From: Thermohalobaculum sp035527255
GTDB taxonomy: Bacteria > Pseudomonadota > Alphaproteobacteria > Rhodobacterales > Rhodobacteraceae
Assembly: GCA_035527255.1 (NCBI GenBank)
Contig: DATLAW010000207.1
Span: forward strand, 1 to 30,499
Direction: 5' to 3'
Length of the DNA: 30,499 bases
Every line of letters begins with the position of its first letter. Position 1 is the first letter of the stretch. Positions 12,522-19,368 of the stretch are shown here, one piece after another. The notes beneath the pieces are model-generated. The model searched no databases, was not told where the DNA came from, and saw only the letters and a program-made list of their open reading frames with translations. Both the position numbers and the translations under genes were made by a program.

Positions 12522-15062
12522 TCACTCCGGTAGGTATTTGTCGGACCAGCTTGTCGCCGCCACACGGTCGGCGATCATCTGGTTGATCTTGGTGTCGTCA
12601 TAGCCCAGTCGCGCCAGCACGGTGCGTGTGTCGGCACCGTATTTTGGCGCCGGGGCCGGGATAGTGATGTGGGCGTTTTGCGGGCGCACCGCGTTGGGCG
12701 CCACCAGATCGACCCAGCGGCCCATCGGGTGGCGGTCGTGACGGATGGCGCGGAAAGTGGCGTGGGCGATGTCGGGACCTCTGGCGCTTTCCGACACCAA
12801 CGCATCGTCGCGGGTGCCCGCCAGGGTTGCCAAGGGCATCACCGCGGTCGTTCCTTGGGCAAGTGTGGCCTGCCAATGTGCAACCGGCTCGGCGATGAAC
12901 CGGTCCATCAGCGCCTCGGTAAGCTCTGTCTCGGGCAGATGCGCGAGATCGGCGAGCTCCAGAACCCGGCCCAGCGCCACCGCCCTCTCGATGGGTGCGG
13001 CCAGGAAGAACCAGCCATCCGCGGCTTCGTAGCAGTGGTAGAACGGTCCCCAACCCTTGACCTCGCGGCCCGAGGGCTCAATGAACGGCGCGCGGCCATT
13101 GAAGTCATACATGAACGGGGCCTGGATCAGGTTGCCCGCCGCCGCGAGCGAGGTCCGCGCCAGCCCGCCCTTACCGGTCACTTCGCGCCGCACCAGTGCT
13201 GCCCCCAGCGCGACGCAAGCGCAGAACCCGGTCAGCACATCGATGGTGCCGAGATGGGCGTGCTCCTCCGGCGTATCCAGCCCGCCGCCGAAGCGGGCCA
13301 TCACGCCGGTTGCCGCCTGGGCAAGATCGTCATAGCCGAGATGGTCGGACTTCGGCCCCCGCGCCGGGCCGCCCCAGGCGTCGAGCTGCACCAGGATGAG
13401 GCGCGGATGGGCCAGCGCCAGCGCATCAGGGTTCAATCCCAGCCGGTCGCGCTGGAGATCGGTGCCATTGAAGGTGACGACATCGGCTTGGCTCAGCAGT
13501 TGATCAAAGGCTTGGCGGCCCTCGGGCGACCTAATATCCAGTAGCAGGTTTTTCTTGCCGCGATTGGCGTGCAGGCCGAAGACGACACCGTTCCACGGGT
13601 CCATCGACGGCTCAATAGTGCCGATCTGGGTCACTTCGGCACCGAAGCGCGCCATGGTCGAGGCGATGGTCGGCCCGGCGATGACGTTGGTCAAGTCGAG
13701 GACCCTGATGCCGGTGAGCCAGCCGGAGGCGTTCGGGGATGATTTTGCCGTCCCCCTCTCCCCATCCCTCCCCAACCCGATTGTCGGAATCGGGGGGGGA
13801 GGGGGGCTCTCAGCGGCGAGGGCGGCGAGGATTTCTTCGCGGTGCTGGTCCGGCGCTGGGCTGGGGGTCTTGGTGAGTGCCCCTTCATCCCCGCCCAGCC
13901 AGGCGACATTGCCCATCTGGCGCATGCGGCCATGGCGCGGGTCGTCGACCTCGACGATCAGGCCGGAGGCGAGCGCGTGGGGTTCGGCCAGCCACTCGGG
14001 CGTCGTGCGCTGCGTTGTGGCGGGCGCCGGTTCGGCGCCGAAGATCTGTTCCCATTCCACCGCCGGGCGGGTCAGGAACGCGGCCTCCATCGCCCGCGTC
14101 AGCCGCGCCCGGTCGGCGGCACCGACGGGATAGGAGCGCAGGGACCAGGGGCCGGGCCAGTTTTTGTGGTCGGTGTAGACATCGAAGTCCGGCAGATTGG
14201 CCAGCAGGGCGTCGAGGCCCAGCGCCCGCAGCACCCGCTTCGGGTGCTCGCGATGCGAGGCGGCGACGACGTAGAAGCCACGGCCGTCGGCGCAGCGATA
14301 GGTGCGGTAGAACGGGTCAAGGAAGCCCTGCAAATCGGCGAAGGACATGTCCATCGCCTCGCCCGCCGCGCGCCGGCGGTCGATCTCCCGTTCGCGCGGG
14401 GATTTGTATCGATCCGGATAGCCTTCGATGCGCTCGGAGTTGTAGGCCAGCCCCTCGAAAAGGGCCGAGGCCAGCGGCACCTCGATGGCGTCACCACCCA
14501 TTCGGCCCCGCGCCGCCAGGGCGAACAGCACCGACATTGCGCCGAAGACCGCGCCATAGGCCGAGGCCAGCGCCAAGGGCGTGAACGACGGGTTGATCCC
14601 CATCAGCACCCGGTTCAACCCCATATCGGTGAACTGCCCGGTGCGCGCGGCGATCACCGCCTCCCAGGCGGGAACCTGGGCGAGCTCCGGGTCGGTCGAG
14701 GCGAAGCCGGGGAGCGAGAGATAGACCAGGCCGGGATTGCCTTCGCGCAGCGTCGCGGCATCCAACCCGAGCCGGGCCATGACGCCGGGGCGGAAATTCT
14801 CGATCACCACGTCGGAACGGGCGGCCAGCGCCTTGGCGGTGGCGGCATCACTGGGCGAATTCAGGTTCAGCACGATGCCCTTCTTGCCCCGCGACAGCAT
14901 GTCGAAGGCCGGGTCGCGCCAGCGCGACCCCTCCGGCGGGTCGACGCGGATCACCCCGGCCCCGAAATCAGCAAGCATCATGCCGACCAGTGGCCCTGCC
15001 AAATACTGGCCGAAGTCGAGAACCCGGATGCCGGAGAGGGGGCGTTGATCAGATGCGGACAT
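12522..15062 (-). CDS. Double-domain CaiB/BaiF class III CoA transferase
   Basis: An 846-residue protein made of two complete CaiB/BaiF modules. The N-terminal one is about residues 8-415 (GIRVLDFGQYLAGPLVGMML, NLNSP, VIENFRPGVMARLGL). The C-terminal one is about 445-840 (GIRVLDLTNVIAGPTIASTM, LLLDIRSPEGRQAF, YDDLAQAATGVMARFGGG). Single-domain CaiB is about 405 residues. The catalytic Asp of class III transferases is visible in the second half, Asp608 in GTIDVLTGF. The matching stretch of the first half (FTPLALASAYGAV) has no Asp, so that half may be structural. It would shuttle CoA between carnitinyl-, crotonobetainyl- and gamma-butyrobetainyl-CoA. The proline-rich linker (about 419-438) is encoded by a palindromic repeat. 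It overlaps the upstream small gene by 14 bases. Confidence 0.88.
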   Translation of the reverse strand: MSASDQRPLSGIRVLDFGQYLAGPLVGMMLADFGAGVIRVDPPEGSRWRDPAFDMLSRGKKGIVLNLNSPSDAATAKALAARSDVVIENFRPGVMARLGLDAATLREGNPGLVYLSLPGFASTDPELAQVPAWEAVIAARTGQFTDMGLNRVLMGINPSFTPLALASAYGAVFGAMSVLFALAARGRMGGDAIEVPLASALFEGLAYNSERIEGYPDRYKSPREREIDRRRAAGEAMDMSFADLQGFLDPFYRTYRCADGRGFYVVAASHREHPKRVLRALGLDALLANLPDFDVYTDHKNWPGPWSLRSYPVGAADRARLTRAMEAAFLTRPAVEWEQIFGAEPAPATTQRTTPEWLAEPHALASGLIVEVDDPRHGRMRQMGNVAWLGGDEGALTKTPSPAPDQHREEILAALAAESPPPPPIPTIGLGRDGERGTAKSSPNASGWLTGIRVLDLTNVIAGPTIASTMARFGAEVTQIGTIEPSMDPWNGVVFGLHANRGKKNLLLDIRSPEGRQAFDQLLSQADVVTFNGTDLQRDRLGLNPDALALAHPRLILVQLDAWGGPARGPKSDHLGYDDLAQAATGVMARFGGGLDTPEEHAHLGTIDVLTGFCACVALGAALVRREVTGKGGLARTSLAAAGNLIQAPFMYDFNGRAPFIEPSGREVKGWGPFYHCYEAADGWFFLAAPIERAVALGRVLELADLAHLPETELTEALMDRFIAEPVAHWQATLAQGTTAVMPLATLAGTRDDALVSESARGPDIAHATFRAIRHDRHPMGRWVDLVAPNAVRPQNAHITIPAPAPKYGADTRTVLARLGYDDTKINQMIADRVAATSWSDKYLPE
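13751..13807. repeat. C/G-rich palindromic element inside the CoA-transferase gene
   Basis: CCCGATT (13776-13782) and AATCGGG (13788-13794) form a perfect 7-bp stem around GTCGG. Outward, C-runs (13751-13773) face G-runs (13792-13806), extending an imperfect palindrome over about 57 bases. The CCCTCTCCCCATCCCTCCCC arm is typical of intergenic repeats in high-GC Alphaproteobacteria. Here it lies in frame within coding sequence and encodes the Pro/Gly-rich linker PPPPPIPTIGLGRDG between the two CaiB domains. Confidence 0.6.
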
Positions 15063-15420
15063 CGAAGAGACGCCAATATGCCCATATCACTGGCGCGAGC
15101 GCCAAAATGAGCCCAAGGGAGACTACCAGTTTCCTTTGTTTTCGAAGTGCACCGATCCAAATCGACATTGCCGAAATAACAATCCCGCATATCGTCGACC
15201 AAAGCATCGGCCAACCTAGTATTCTTTTTAAACTCTCGAAGAAGCTATCCGCGGCAGGGCTTCCCATATCCGCGAAGGCGAGTGGTGCAATCACGATCGC
15301 AGCAACGATTGCAGTGCTCGACCTGATCCATCCACGCCAAGATGTAGCAAGCTGGGGCAACAGGAAGAGTCCGGCGCACGCCATCACGATGCCGATTGGC
15401 AGTATCATATTCATTGTCAT
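15049..15420 (-). CDS. Hypothetical small integral membrane protein, 123 aa
   Basis: Not recognised. Four hydrophobic segments are visible, roughly residues 5-24 (ILPIGIVMACAGLFLLPQLA), 33-49, 68-89 (WPMLWSTICGIVISAMSIWI) and 96-117, with positively charged loops (RKQRK) between the third and fourth. Its ATG overlaps the stop of the BKACE gene as ATGA, and its end overlaps the CoA transferase start by 14 bases, so it is translated within the operon. Base composition is more AT-rich than the enzymes on either side, like the 127-aa gene further down. A transport accessory or membrane anchor role would fit but is only a guess; it does not resemble a BCCT or ABC carnitine transporter. Confidence 0.75.
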   Translation of the reverse strand: MTMNMILPIGIVMACAGLFLLPQLATSWRGWIRSSTAIVAAIVIAPLAFADMGSPAADSFFESLKRILGWPMLWSTICGIVISAMSIWIGALRKQRKLVVSLGLILALAPVIWAYWRLFDVRI

Positions 15421-16328
15421 CTGGGCGCCCGCTTCTGCAGCTTCAGCTTCGCTCGCACCTCATCCGGCCCGATCACCCGCGCGCCCATCCGTTCGATGAT
15501 CCCAACCGCCCGGTCGACCAGTTGCGCATTGGTTGCCAGTACGCCCTTGTCGAGCCACAGGTTGTCCTCCAGCCCGACCCGGACGTTGCCGCCGGCCAGC
15601 ACTGCCGCCGCCACGTAAGCCATCTCGTTGCGGCCGATCGAGAAGGCGGACCAGTGCCAGTTTTCGGACACGTTGTTGACCATCGCCATGAAGGTGTTCA
15701 TGTCGTCCGGCGCGCCCCAGGGCACGCCCATGCACAGTTGGACCAGCACCGGGTCCTCGATGATCCCCTCCTTGGCCAGTTCCTTGGCAAACCACAGGTG
15801 GCCGGTGTCGAAGGCTTCGATCTCCGGTCGGACGCCGAGGTCGGTCATCATCCGCCCCATGGCGCGCAGCATGCCGGGGGTGTTGGTCATCACGTAGTCG
15901 GCCTCGGCGAAGTTCATCGTGCCACAGTCCAGCGTGCAGATTTCCGGCAGGCAGTTGGCGACATGGGCGACACGCTCTGTCGCACCCGCCATGTCCGTGC
16001 CCTTGGGGTTCAGCGGCAACGGGGTCTCGACCGGGCCGAAGATCATGTCGCCGCCCATGCCGGCGGTCAGGTTCAGCACCACGTCGGTGGCCGAATCGCG
16101 GATCCGGTCGGTGACCTCGCGAAACATGCCCGGATCGCGTGAGGGTTTGCCGGTTTCGGGGTCGCGCACATGACAATGGACTACCGCAGCACCTGCCTTG
16201 GCGGCCTCGATGGCGCTTTCGGCGATCTGGGCGGGCGAGCGCGGCACATGCGGCGAGCGGTCCTGGCTGCCGCCCGAGCCGGTGACGGCGCACGTGATGA
16301 AAACTTCGCGGTTCATGGCGAGGGGCAT
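15417..16328 (-). CDS. cdhC: 3-keto acid cleavage enzyme (BKACE), dehydrocarnitine cleavage
   Basis: A 303-residue BKACE (DUF849) TIM-barrel enzyme. Zn ligands are His51 and His53 (VVHCHVRDPETG) and Glu254 (VRVGLEDNLWLDKG). NLTAGMGGDMIFGP, LPEICTLDCGTMNF, FDTGHLWFAKEL and MGVPWGAPDDMNT closely match the Pseudomonas CdhC protein as I recall it. That enzyme condenses 3-dehydrocarnitine with acetyl-CoA to give betainyl-CoA and acetoacetate. First gene of the ten-gene operon, divergent from the regulator. The start at 16328 follows GGAGG at ideal spacing; MNREVF at 16316 is a less favoured alternative. BKACE substrates vary, but the carnitine dehydrogenase and thioesterase in the same operon make this assignment strong. 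Confidence 0.92.
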   Translation of the reverse strand: MPLAMNREVFITCAVTGSGGSQDRSPHVPRSPAQIAESAIEAAKAGAAVVHCHVRDPETGKPSRDPGMFREVTDRIRDSATDVVLNLTAGMGGDMIFGPVETPLPLNPKGTDMAGATERVAHVANCLPEICTLDCGTMNFAEADYVMTNTPGMLRAMGRMMTDLGVRPEIEAFDTGHLWFAKELAKEGIIEDPVLVQLCMGVPWGAPDDMNTFMAMVNNVSENWHWSAFSIGRNEMAYVAAAVLAGGNVRVGLEDNLWLDKGVLATNAQLVDRAVGIIERMGARVIGPDEVRAKLKLQKRAPR

Positions 16329-16407
16329 GTGATCCTCCGGGTTCTGCTGCTTTGGCCGACCTTGCGCCCGTGTTGCCATCCATGCTTTGCTATTTCGGAA
16401 CAAAACT
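16329..16407. promoter_or_regulatory. Divergent control region between betaine operon and its regulator
   Basis: The 79 bases between the BKACE start (minus) and the regulator start (plus) must hold the promoter of the operon and probably that of the regulator. A 17-base imperfect dyad, TTGCT-N7-AACAA, lies at 16387-16403 and is a candidate operator. I cannot place convincing -35/-10 pairs in either direction. GGAGG at 16332-16336 (read on the minus strand) is the BKACE ribosome binding site. Confidence 0.5.
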
Positions 16408-17394
16408 ATGCTGAAAGCGTTTATCATGTTCACAGCCGACCCGAGTCCGCTGGAGATTGAGGTGCTGGTGCTGCCCGACACCACGCTGATTCTGGTCGCG
16501 GCGGTGATCGAGCCTTTGCGCGCCGCCAACCGGGTGCTGGGGCGGGCGCAGTTCCGCTGGGTGCTGACCACGCCGGACGGAGCCCCGGCGCCGACTCGAT
16601 CCGGCATCCCGATCCCGGCGGCACGGCCGTTCGACCCGCTGGCCTCAGGGGCGCCGCTGGTGGTGGCTGGCAGCTACGACATCGCCGCCCATATGACGGC
16701 TGGGCTGGTGCGCCGTCTTGGCCGGGCGGGGCGGGCCCGGCCGATGATCGGCGGTGTCGAGGCCGGGGCCTGGGTTGTCGCCCGGGCCGGGCTGCTGACC
16801 GGACGACGCGCGACGACGCATTGGGAGGATCTCGAGGATTTTACCGCCGCGTTCCCGGATATCGACGTGGTGCCCCGGCGCTTTGTCCTCGACGGCAATC
16901 GCTTTACCTCCGGCGGGGCCGGTCCGACGCTTGACCTGATGCTGGAGCTGATCCGGGTGCGGCTCGGCTATCCGCTGTCGCTGGAGGTCGCCAAGCTGTT
17001 CACCTACGAGCAGTCAGCCGAAAATCCCGGGCGGGTCGATCAGGCCCCGGCGCTGACCTTGGCCCGCCCGCGTGAGCCGCATCTGGCCCGGGCCGTCGAG
17101 GCGATGGAGGCGCATCTGGACGAGCCCTGGCCAATCACCCGCATCGCCCACTTCGCCGGGGTCAGCGCGCGGCACCTGCAGACCCAGTTTCGCGCCCATT
17201 TCGGCACCTCGCCTTACGCCCACTATCAGGCGCTGCGCCTGAACCGCGCCCGGCGGCTGCTGATTGAAACCCGGCGGCCCGCCCTCGAGATCGCCGAGCT
17301 GACCGGTTTCGCTTCGCCGGCCAGCTTCGCCCGCGCCTATCGTCGCCAACATGGCGAAAGTCCGCGTGAGACGCGAGCGATGGCGCGGCGTTGA
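16408..17394 (+). CDS. GlxA-family (CdhR-like) AraC-type transcriptional regulator
   Basis: A 328-residue regulator with a DJ-1/PfpI-like ligand domain (about 15-190, with AVIEPLRAANRVLG, GGVEAGAWVVARAGLL and TSGGAGPTLDLMLELI) and a C-terminal AraC double helix-turn-helix (about 228-325: ITRIAHFAGVSARHLQTQFR and EIAELTGFASPASFARAYRR). The elbow Cys of DJ-1 enzymes is replaced, as usual for sensor members. CdhR of Pseudomonas, the activator of carnitine catabolism, has this architecture. Divergent from the carnitine operon, it is the obvious candidate activator, probably sensing carnitine or a related betaine. The start is uncertain: ATG 16408, ATG 16426 or TTG 16387 are in frame and none has a good ribosome binding site. 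Confidence 0.88.
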   Translation: MLKAFIMFTADPSPLEIEVLVLPDTTLILVAAVIEPLRAANRVLGRAQFRWVLTTPDGAPAPTRSGIPIPAARPFDPLASGAPLVVAGSYDIAAHMTAGLVRRLGRAGRARPMIGGVEAGAWVVARAGLLTGRRATTHWEDLEDFTAAFPDIDVVPRRFVLDGNRFTSGGAGPTLDLMLELIRVRLGYPLSLEVAKLFTYEQSAENPGRVDQAPALTLARPREPHLARAVEAMEAHLDEPWPITRIAHFAGVSARHLQTQFRAHFGTSPYAHYQALRLNRARRLLIETRRPALEIAELTGFASPASFARAYRRQHGESPRETRAMARR

Positions 17395-17453
17395 CCGACG
17401 CTGGGACAAATCGCCCTGTATTGCGCCTGGTGCGGCGGTGGCATACTTTGCCG

Positions 17454-17618
17454 ATGGAAATCTGGCGCATTACCGCTGTCGCGGAGACCCGGCAGCCTTA
17501 CAGCTACCGCACTGACCCCGCCGTACAGCCCTTTGCCCGCAACCGCTTTCGCATCGCCGGTCGCCGGGTAGTTTGTTACGCACCGCCAGCCGAATTCCGC
17601 GACCGGTTTGTCGAGTGA
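17454..17618 (+). CDS. Possible small protein, 54 aa
   Basis: An ATG-initiated frame beginning MEIWRITAVAETRQPYSYRT and ending PPAEFRDRFVE. It lies in the otherwise empty 231-base gap between the regulator and the saccharopine-dehydrogenase-like gene, ending 7 bases before the ATG of the latter. About 70 percent of its codons end in G or C, as in real genes here, but there is no ribosome binding site before the ATG and no recognised domain. It may be a leader peptide, an unannotated small protein or chance. The rest of the gap shows no convincing feature. Confidence 0.3.
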   Translation: MEIWRITAVAETRQPYSYRTDPAVQPFARNRFRIAGRRVVCYAPPAEFRDRFVE

Positions 17619-17625
17619 CCAAGCG

Positions 17626-19311
17626 ATGACCGGCGGCATACGGATTGTGATTCTCGGCGGCTACGGAGTCTTTGGCGGGCGGCTGGCCCGGCTGCTGGCG
17701 GATGAAGCGCGGCTGACCCTGGTGATTGCCGGCCGCTCGCTGGCAAAGGCGCGCGGCCTGTGCGCCGGGCTTGGCGGTGCCGTCGCCACCGAAGCGGCGG
17801 TGTTCGACCGCGACCAGCCGGTCGAGCGGCAGCTGCGCGCGCTGCGCCCCGGTTTGGTGATCGACGCGATGGGGCCGTTCCAGGGTTATGGCAGCGATCC
17901 CTACGCGATTGTGCGCGCGGCGTTGGCGCTGGGCATCGATTACATGGATTTCGCCGATGGGTCGGATTTCGTGCAAGGCATCTCGCAGTTCGACGCTGAG
18001 GCCCGTGAGCGCGGCGTGTTTGTGTTGTCCGGCGTCAGCAGCTTTCCGGTGCTGACGGCGGCGGTCGTGCGGCATCTGGCGCAGGGTTTTCAGAAGGTCG
18101 AGACCATCATTGGCGGCGTCGCTCCGTCGCCCTATGCCGGGGTCGGGCTGAACGTGATCCGCGCCGTCGCCGGTTATGCCGGTCAGCCGGTGCGCCTGAC
18201 CCGCGATGGCGGTGCTGCCACTGGCCACGCCCTGACCGACAGCCGCAACTACACCATCGCGCCGCCGGGACAGTTGCCGCTGCACAGCACGCGGTTCTCG
18301 CTGATGGACGTTCCCGATTTGCTAATGTTGCCGCCGGAATGGCTGGGGTTGCGGTCGATCTGGATGGGGGCCGGGCCGGTGCCCGAGATACTGCACCGGG
18401 CGCTGGGTGGGCTTGCCTGGGGGGTGCGGCTGCGCGTGATGCCGTCCCTGGCGCGGTTCGCCGGGCTGTTCCACTGGGCGATCAACCGACTGCGCTGGGG
18501 CGAGCATCGCGGCGGCATGTTTGTCGAAATTACCGGGGTGGATGCTGCTGGCGACGCTGCCAAGCGCTCGTGGCATATGCTGGCCGAGGGCGATGATGGC
18601 CCGTACATCCCGTCGATGGCGCTGGAAGCGCTGGTGCGCCGTTGCCTCGACGGACAGCGCCCCGCCCCCGGCGCCCGCGCTGCGATCCGCGAGCTGGAAC
18701 TGGCGGAGTATGACCGGCTATTCGAGCGGCGCGCGATCACAACCGGTGTGCGCGCGGAGCCCGCACCGGATGCGCCGCTTTATGCGCGGATCCTCGGCGA
18801 TGCCTGGGACCGGCTGCCTGAGCAGCTGCGCCGGATGCATACCCCGGGGGCGGGCAAATCCGCTGCGGGCCGTGCCAGTATTGAGCGTGGCCGCAACCCC
18901 TTGGCGCGGCTGGTGGCCGGGATTTTTCGTTTCCCGGCGGCGGGTGCGGATGTGCCGGTACAAGTTACCTTCAGCGCCATCGCCAGCGGCGAGCACTGGG
19001 AGCGGAATTTCGCTGGCCGGCGGTTCTCCAGCTTGCAGACCGAGGGCAAAGGCCGCGCCGACTGCCTGCTCGCCGAGCGCTTCGGGCCGTTTGAATTCGG
19101 CCTTGCTCTAGTGGTCGAGGGTGACCGTCTGCGCCTGATCCCGCGGCGGTGGTCGGCGTTTGGTCTGCCGATGCCGCTGTGGCTGGCGCCCGGCGGCGAC
19201 AGCTTCGAGACGGTCGAGGACGGTCGATTTTGCTTCCATGTCGAGATTTGCCTGCCGCTGGTTGGGCTGGTCGTGCGCTATCGGGGTTGGCTAGTGCCGG
19301 GTGGCAGTTGA
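17626..19311 (+). CDS. Saccharopine-dehydrogenase-like NAD(P)-binding protein with C-terminal DUF4166
   Basis: A 561-residue protein. The N-terminal Rossmann domain starts at once with RIVILGGYGVFGGRLARLL (residues ~5-24), then GRSLAKA and DAMGPFQGYGSDPYAIVRAAL, typical of the saccharopine dehydrogenase NADP-binding family. GIDYMDFADGSDFV and VLSGVSSFPVLTAAVV follow. The C-terminal ~170 residues (from about GRNPLARLVAGIF) contain FSAIASGEHWERNFAGRRFSS and LPLWLAPGG-like stretches of DUF4166. Members are often annotated as saccharopine dehydrogenase, but most are not lysine enzymes, and the substrate is unknown. The ATG at 17626 is preferred; TTG 17608 is in frame and neither has a strong ribosome binding site. 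It precedes an MFS gene by 57 bases, so the two may share a transcript. Confidence 0.8.
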   Translation: MTGGIRIVILGGYGVFGGRLARLLADEARLTLVIAGRSLAKARGLCAGLGGAVATEAAVFDRDQPVERQLRALRPGLVIDAMGPFQGYGSDPYAIVRAALALGIDYMDFADGSDFVQGISQFDAEARERGVFVLSGVSSFPVLTAAVVRHLAQGFQKVETIIGGVAPSPYAGVGLNVIRAVAGYAGQPVRLTRDGGAATGHALTDSRNYTIAPPGQLPLHSTRFSLMDVPDLLMLPPEWLGLRSIWMGAGPVPEILHRALGGLAWGVRLRVMPSLARFAGLFHWAINRLRWGEHRGGMFVEITGVDAAGDAAKRSWHMLAEGDDGPYIPSMALEALVRRCLDGQRPAPGARAAIRELELAEYDRLFERRAITTGVRAEPAPDAPLYARILGDAWDRLPEQLRRMHTPGAGKSAAGRASIERGRNPLARLVAGIFRFPAAGADVPVQVTFSAIASGEHWERNFAGRRFSSLQTEGKGRADCLLAERFGPFEFGLALVVEGDRLRLIPRRWSAFGLPMPLWLAPGGDSFETVEDGRFCFHVEICLPLVGLVVRYRGWLVPGGS

Positions 19312-19368
19312 TTTTTCGCATGACACCGCCCCCCGCCCACGCCTAAACCGGGGGCCGGAGGCTGCCAG

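Noticed and set aside
10720..12603. 627-residue open frame on the plus strand
   Set aside because: Antisense to the SDR and the carnitine dehydrogenase fusion; a product of high GC content, with no domain.
13751..13807. Frameshift or pseudogene at the CaiB linker
   Set aside because: The G-rich repeat looked like a place where two genes had been joined by error, but the frame is open across it and both modules remain in one frame, so I treat it as a genuine fusion, with the homopolymer caveat noted.
13842..15110. 422-residue open frame on the plus strand
   Set aside because: Antisense to the N-terminal CaiB module; His/Gly/Arg-rich shadow frame.
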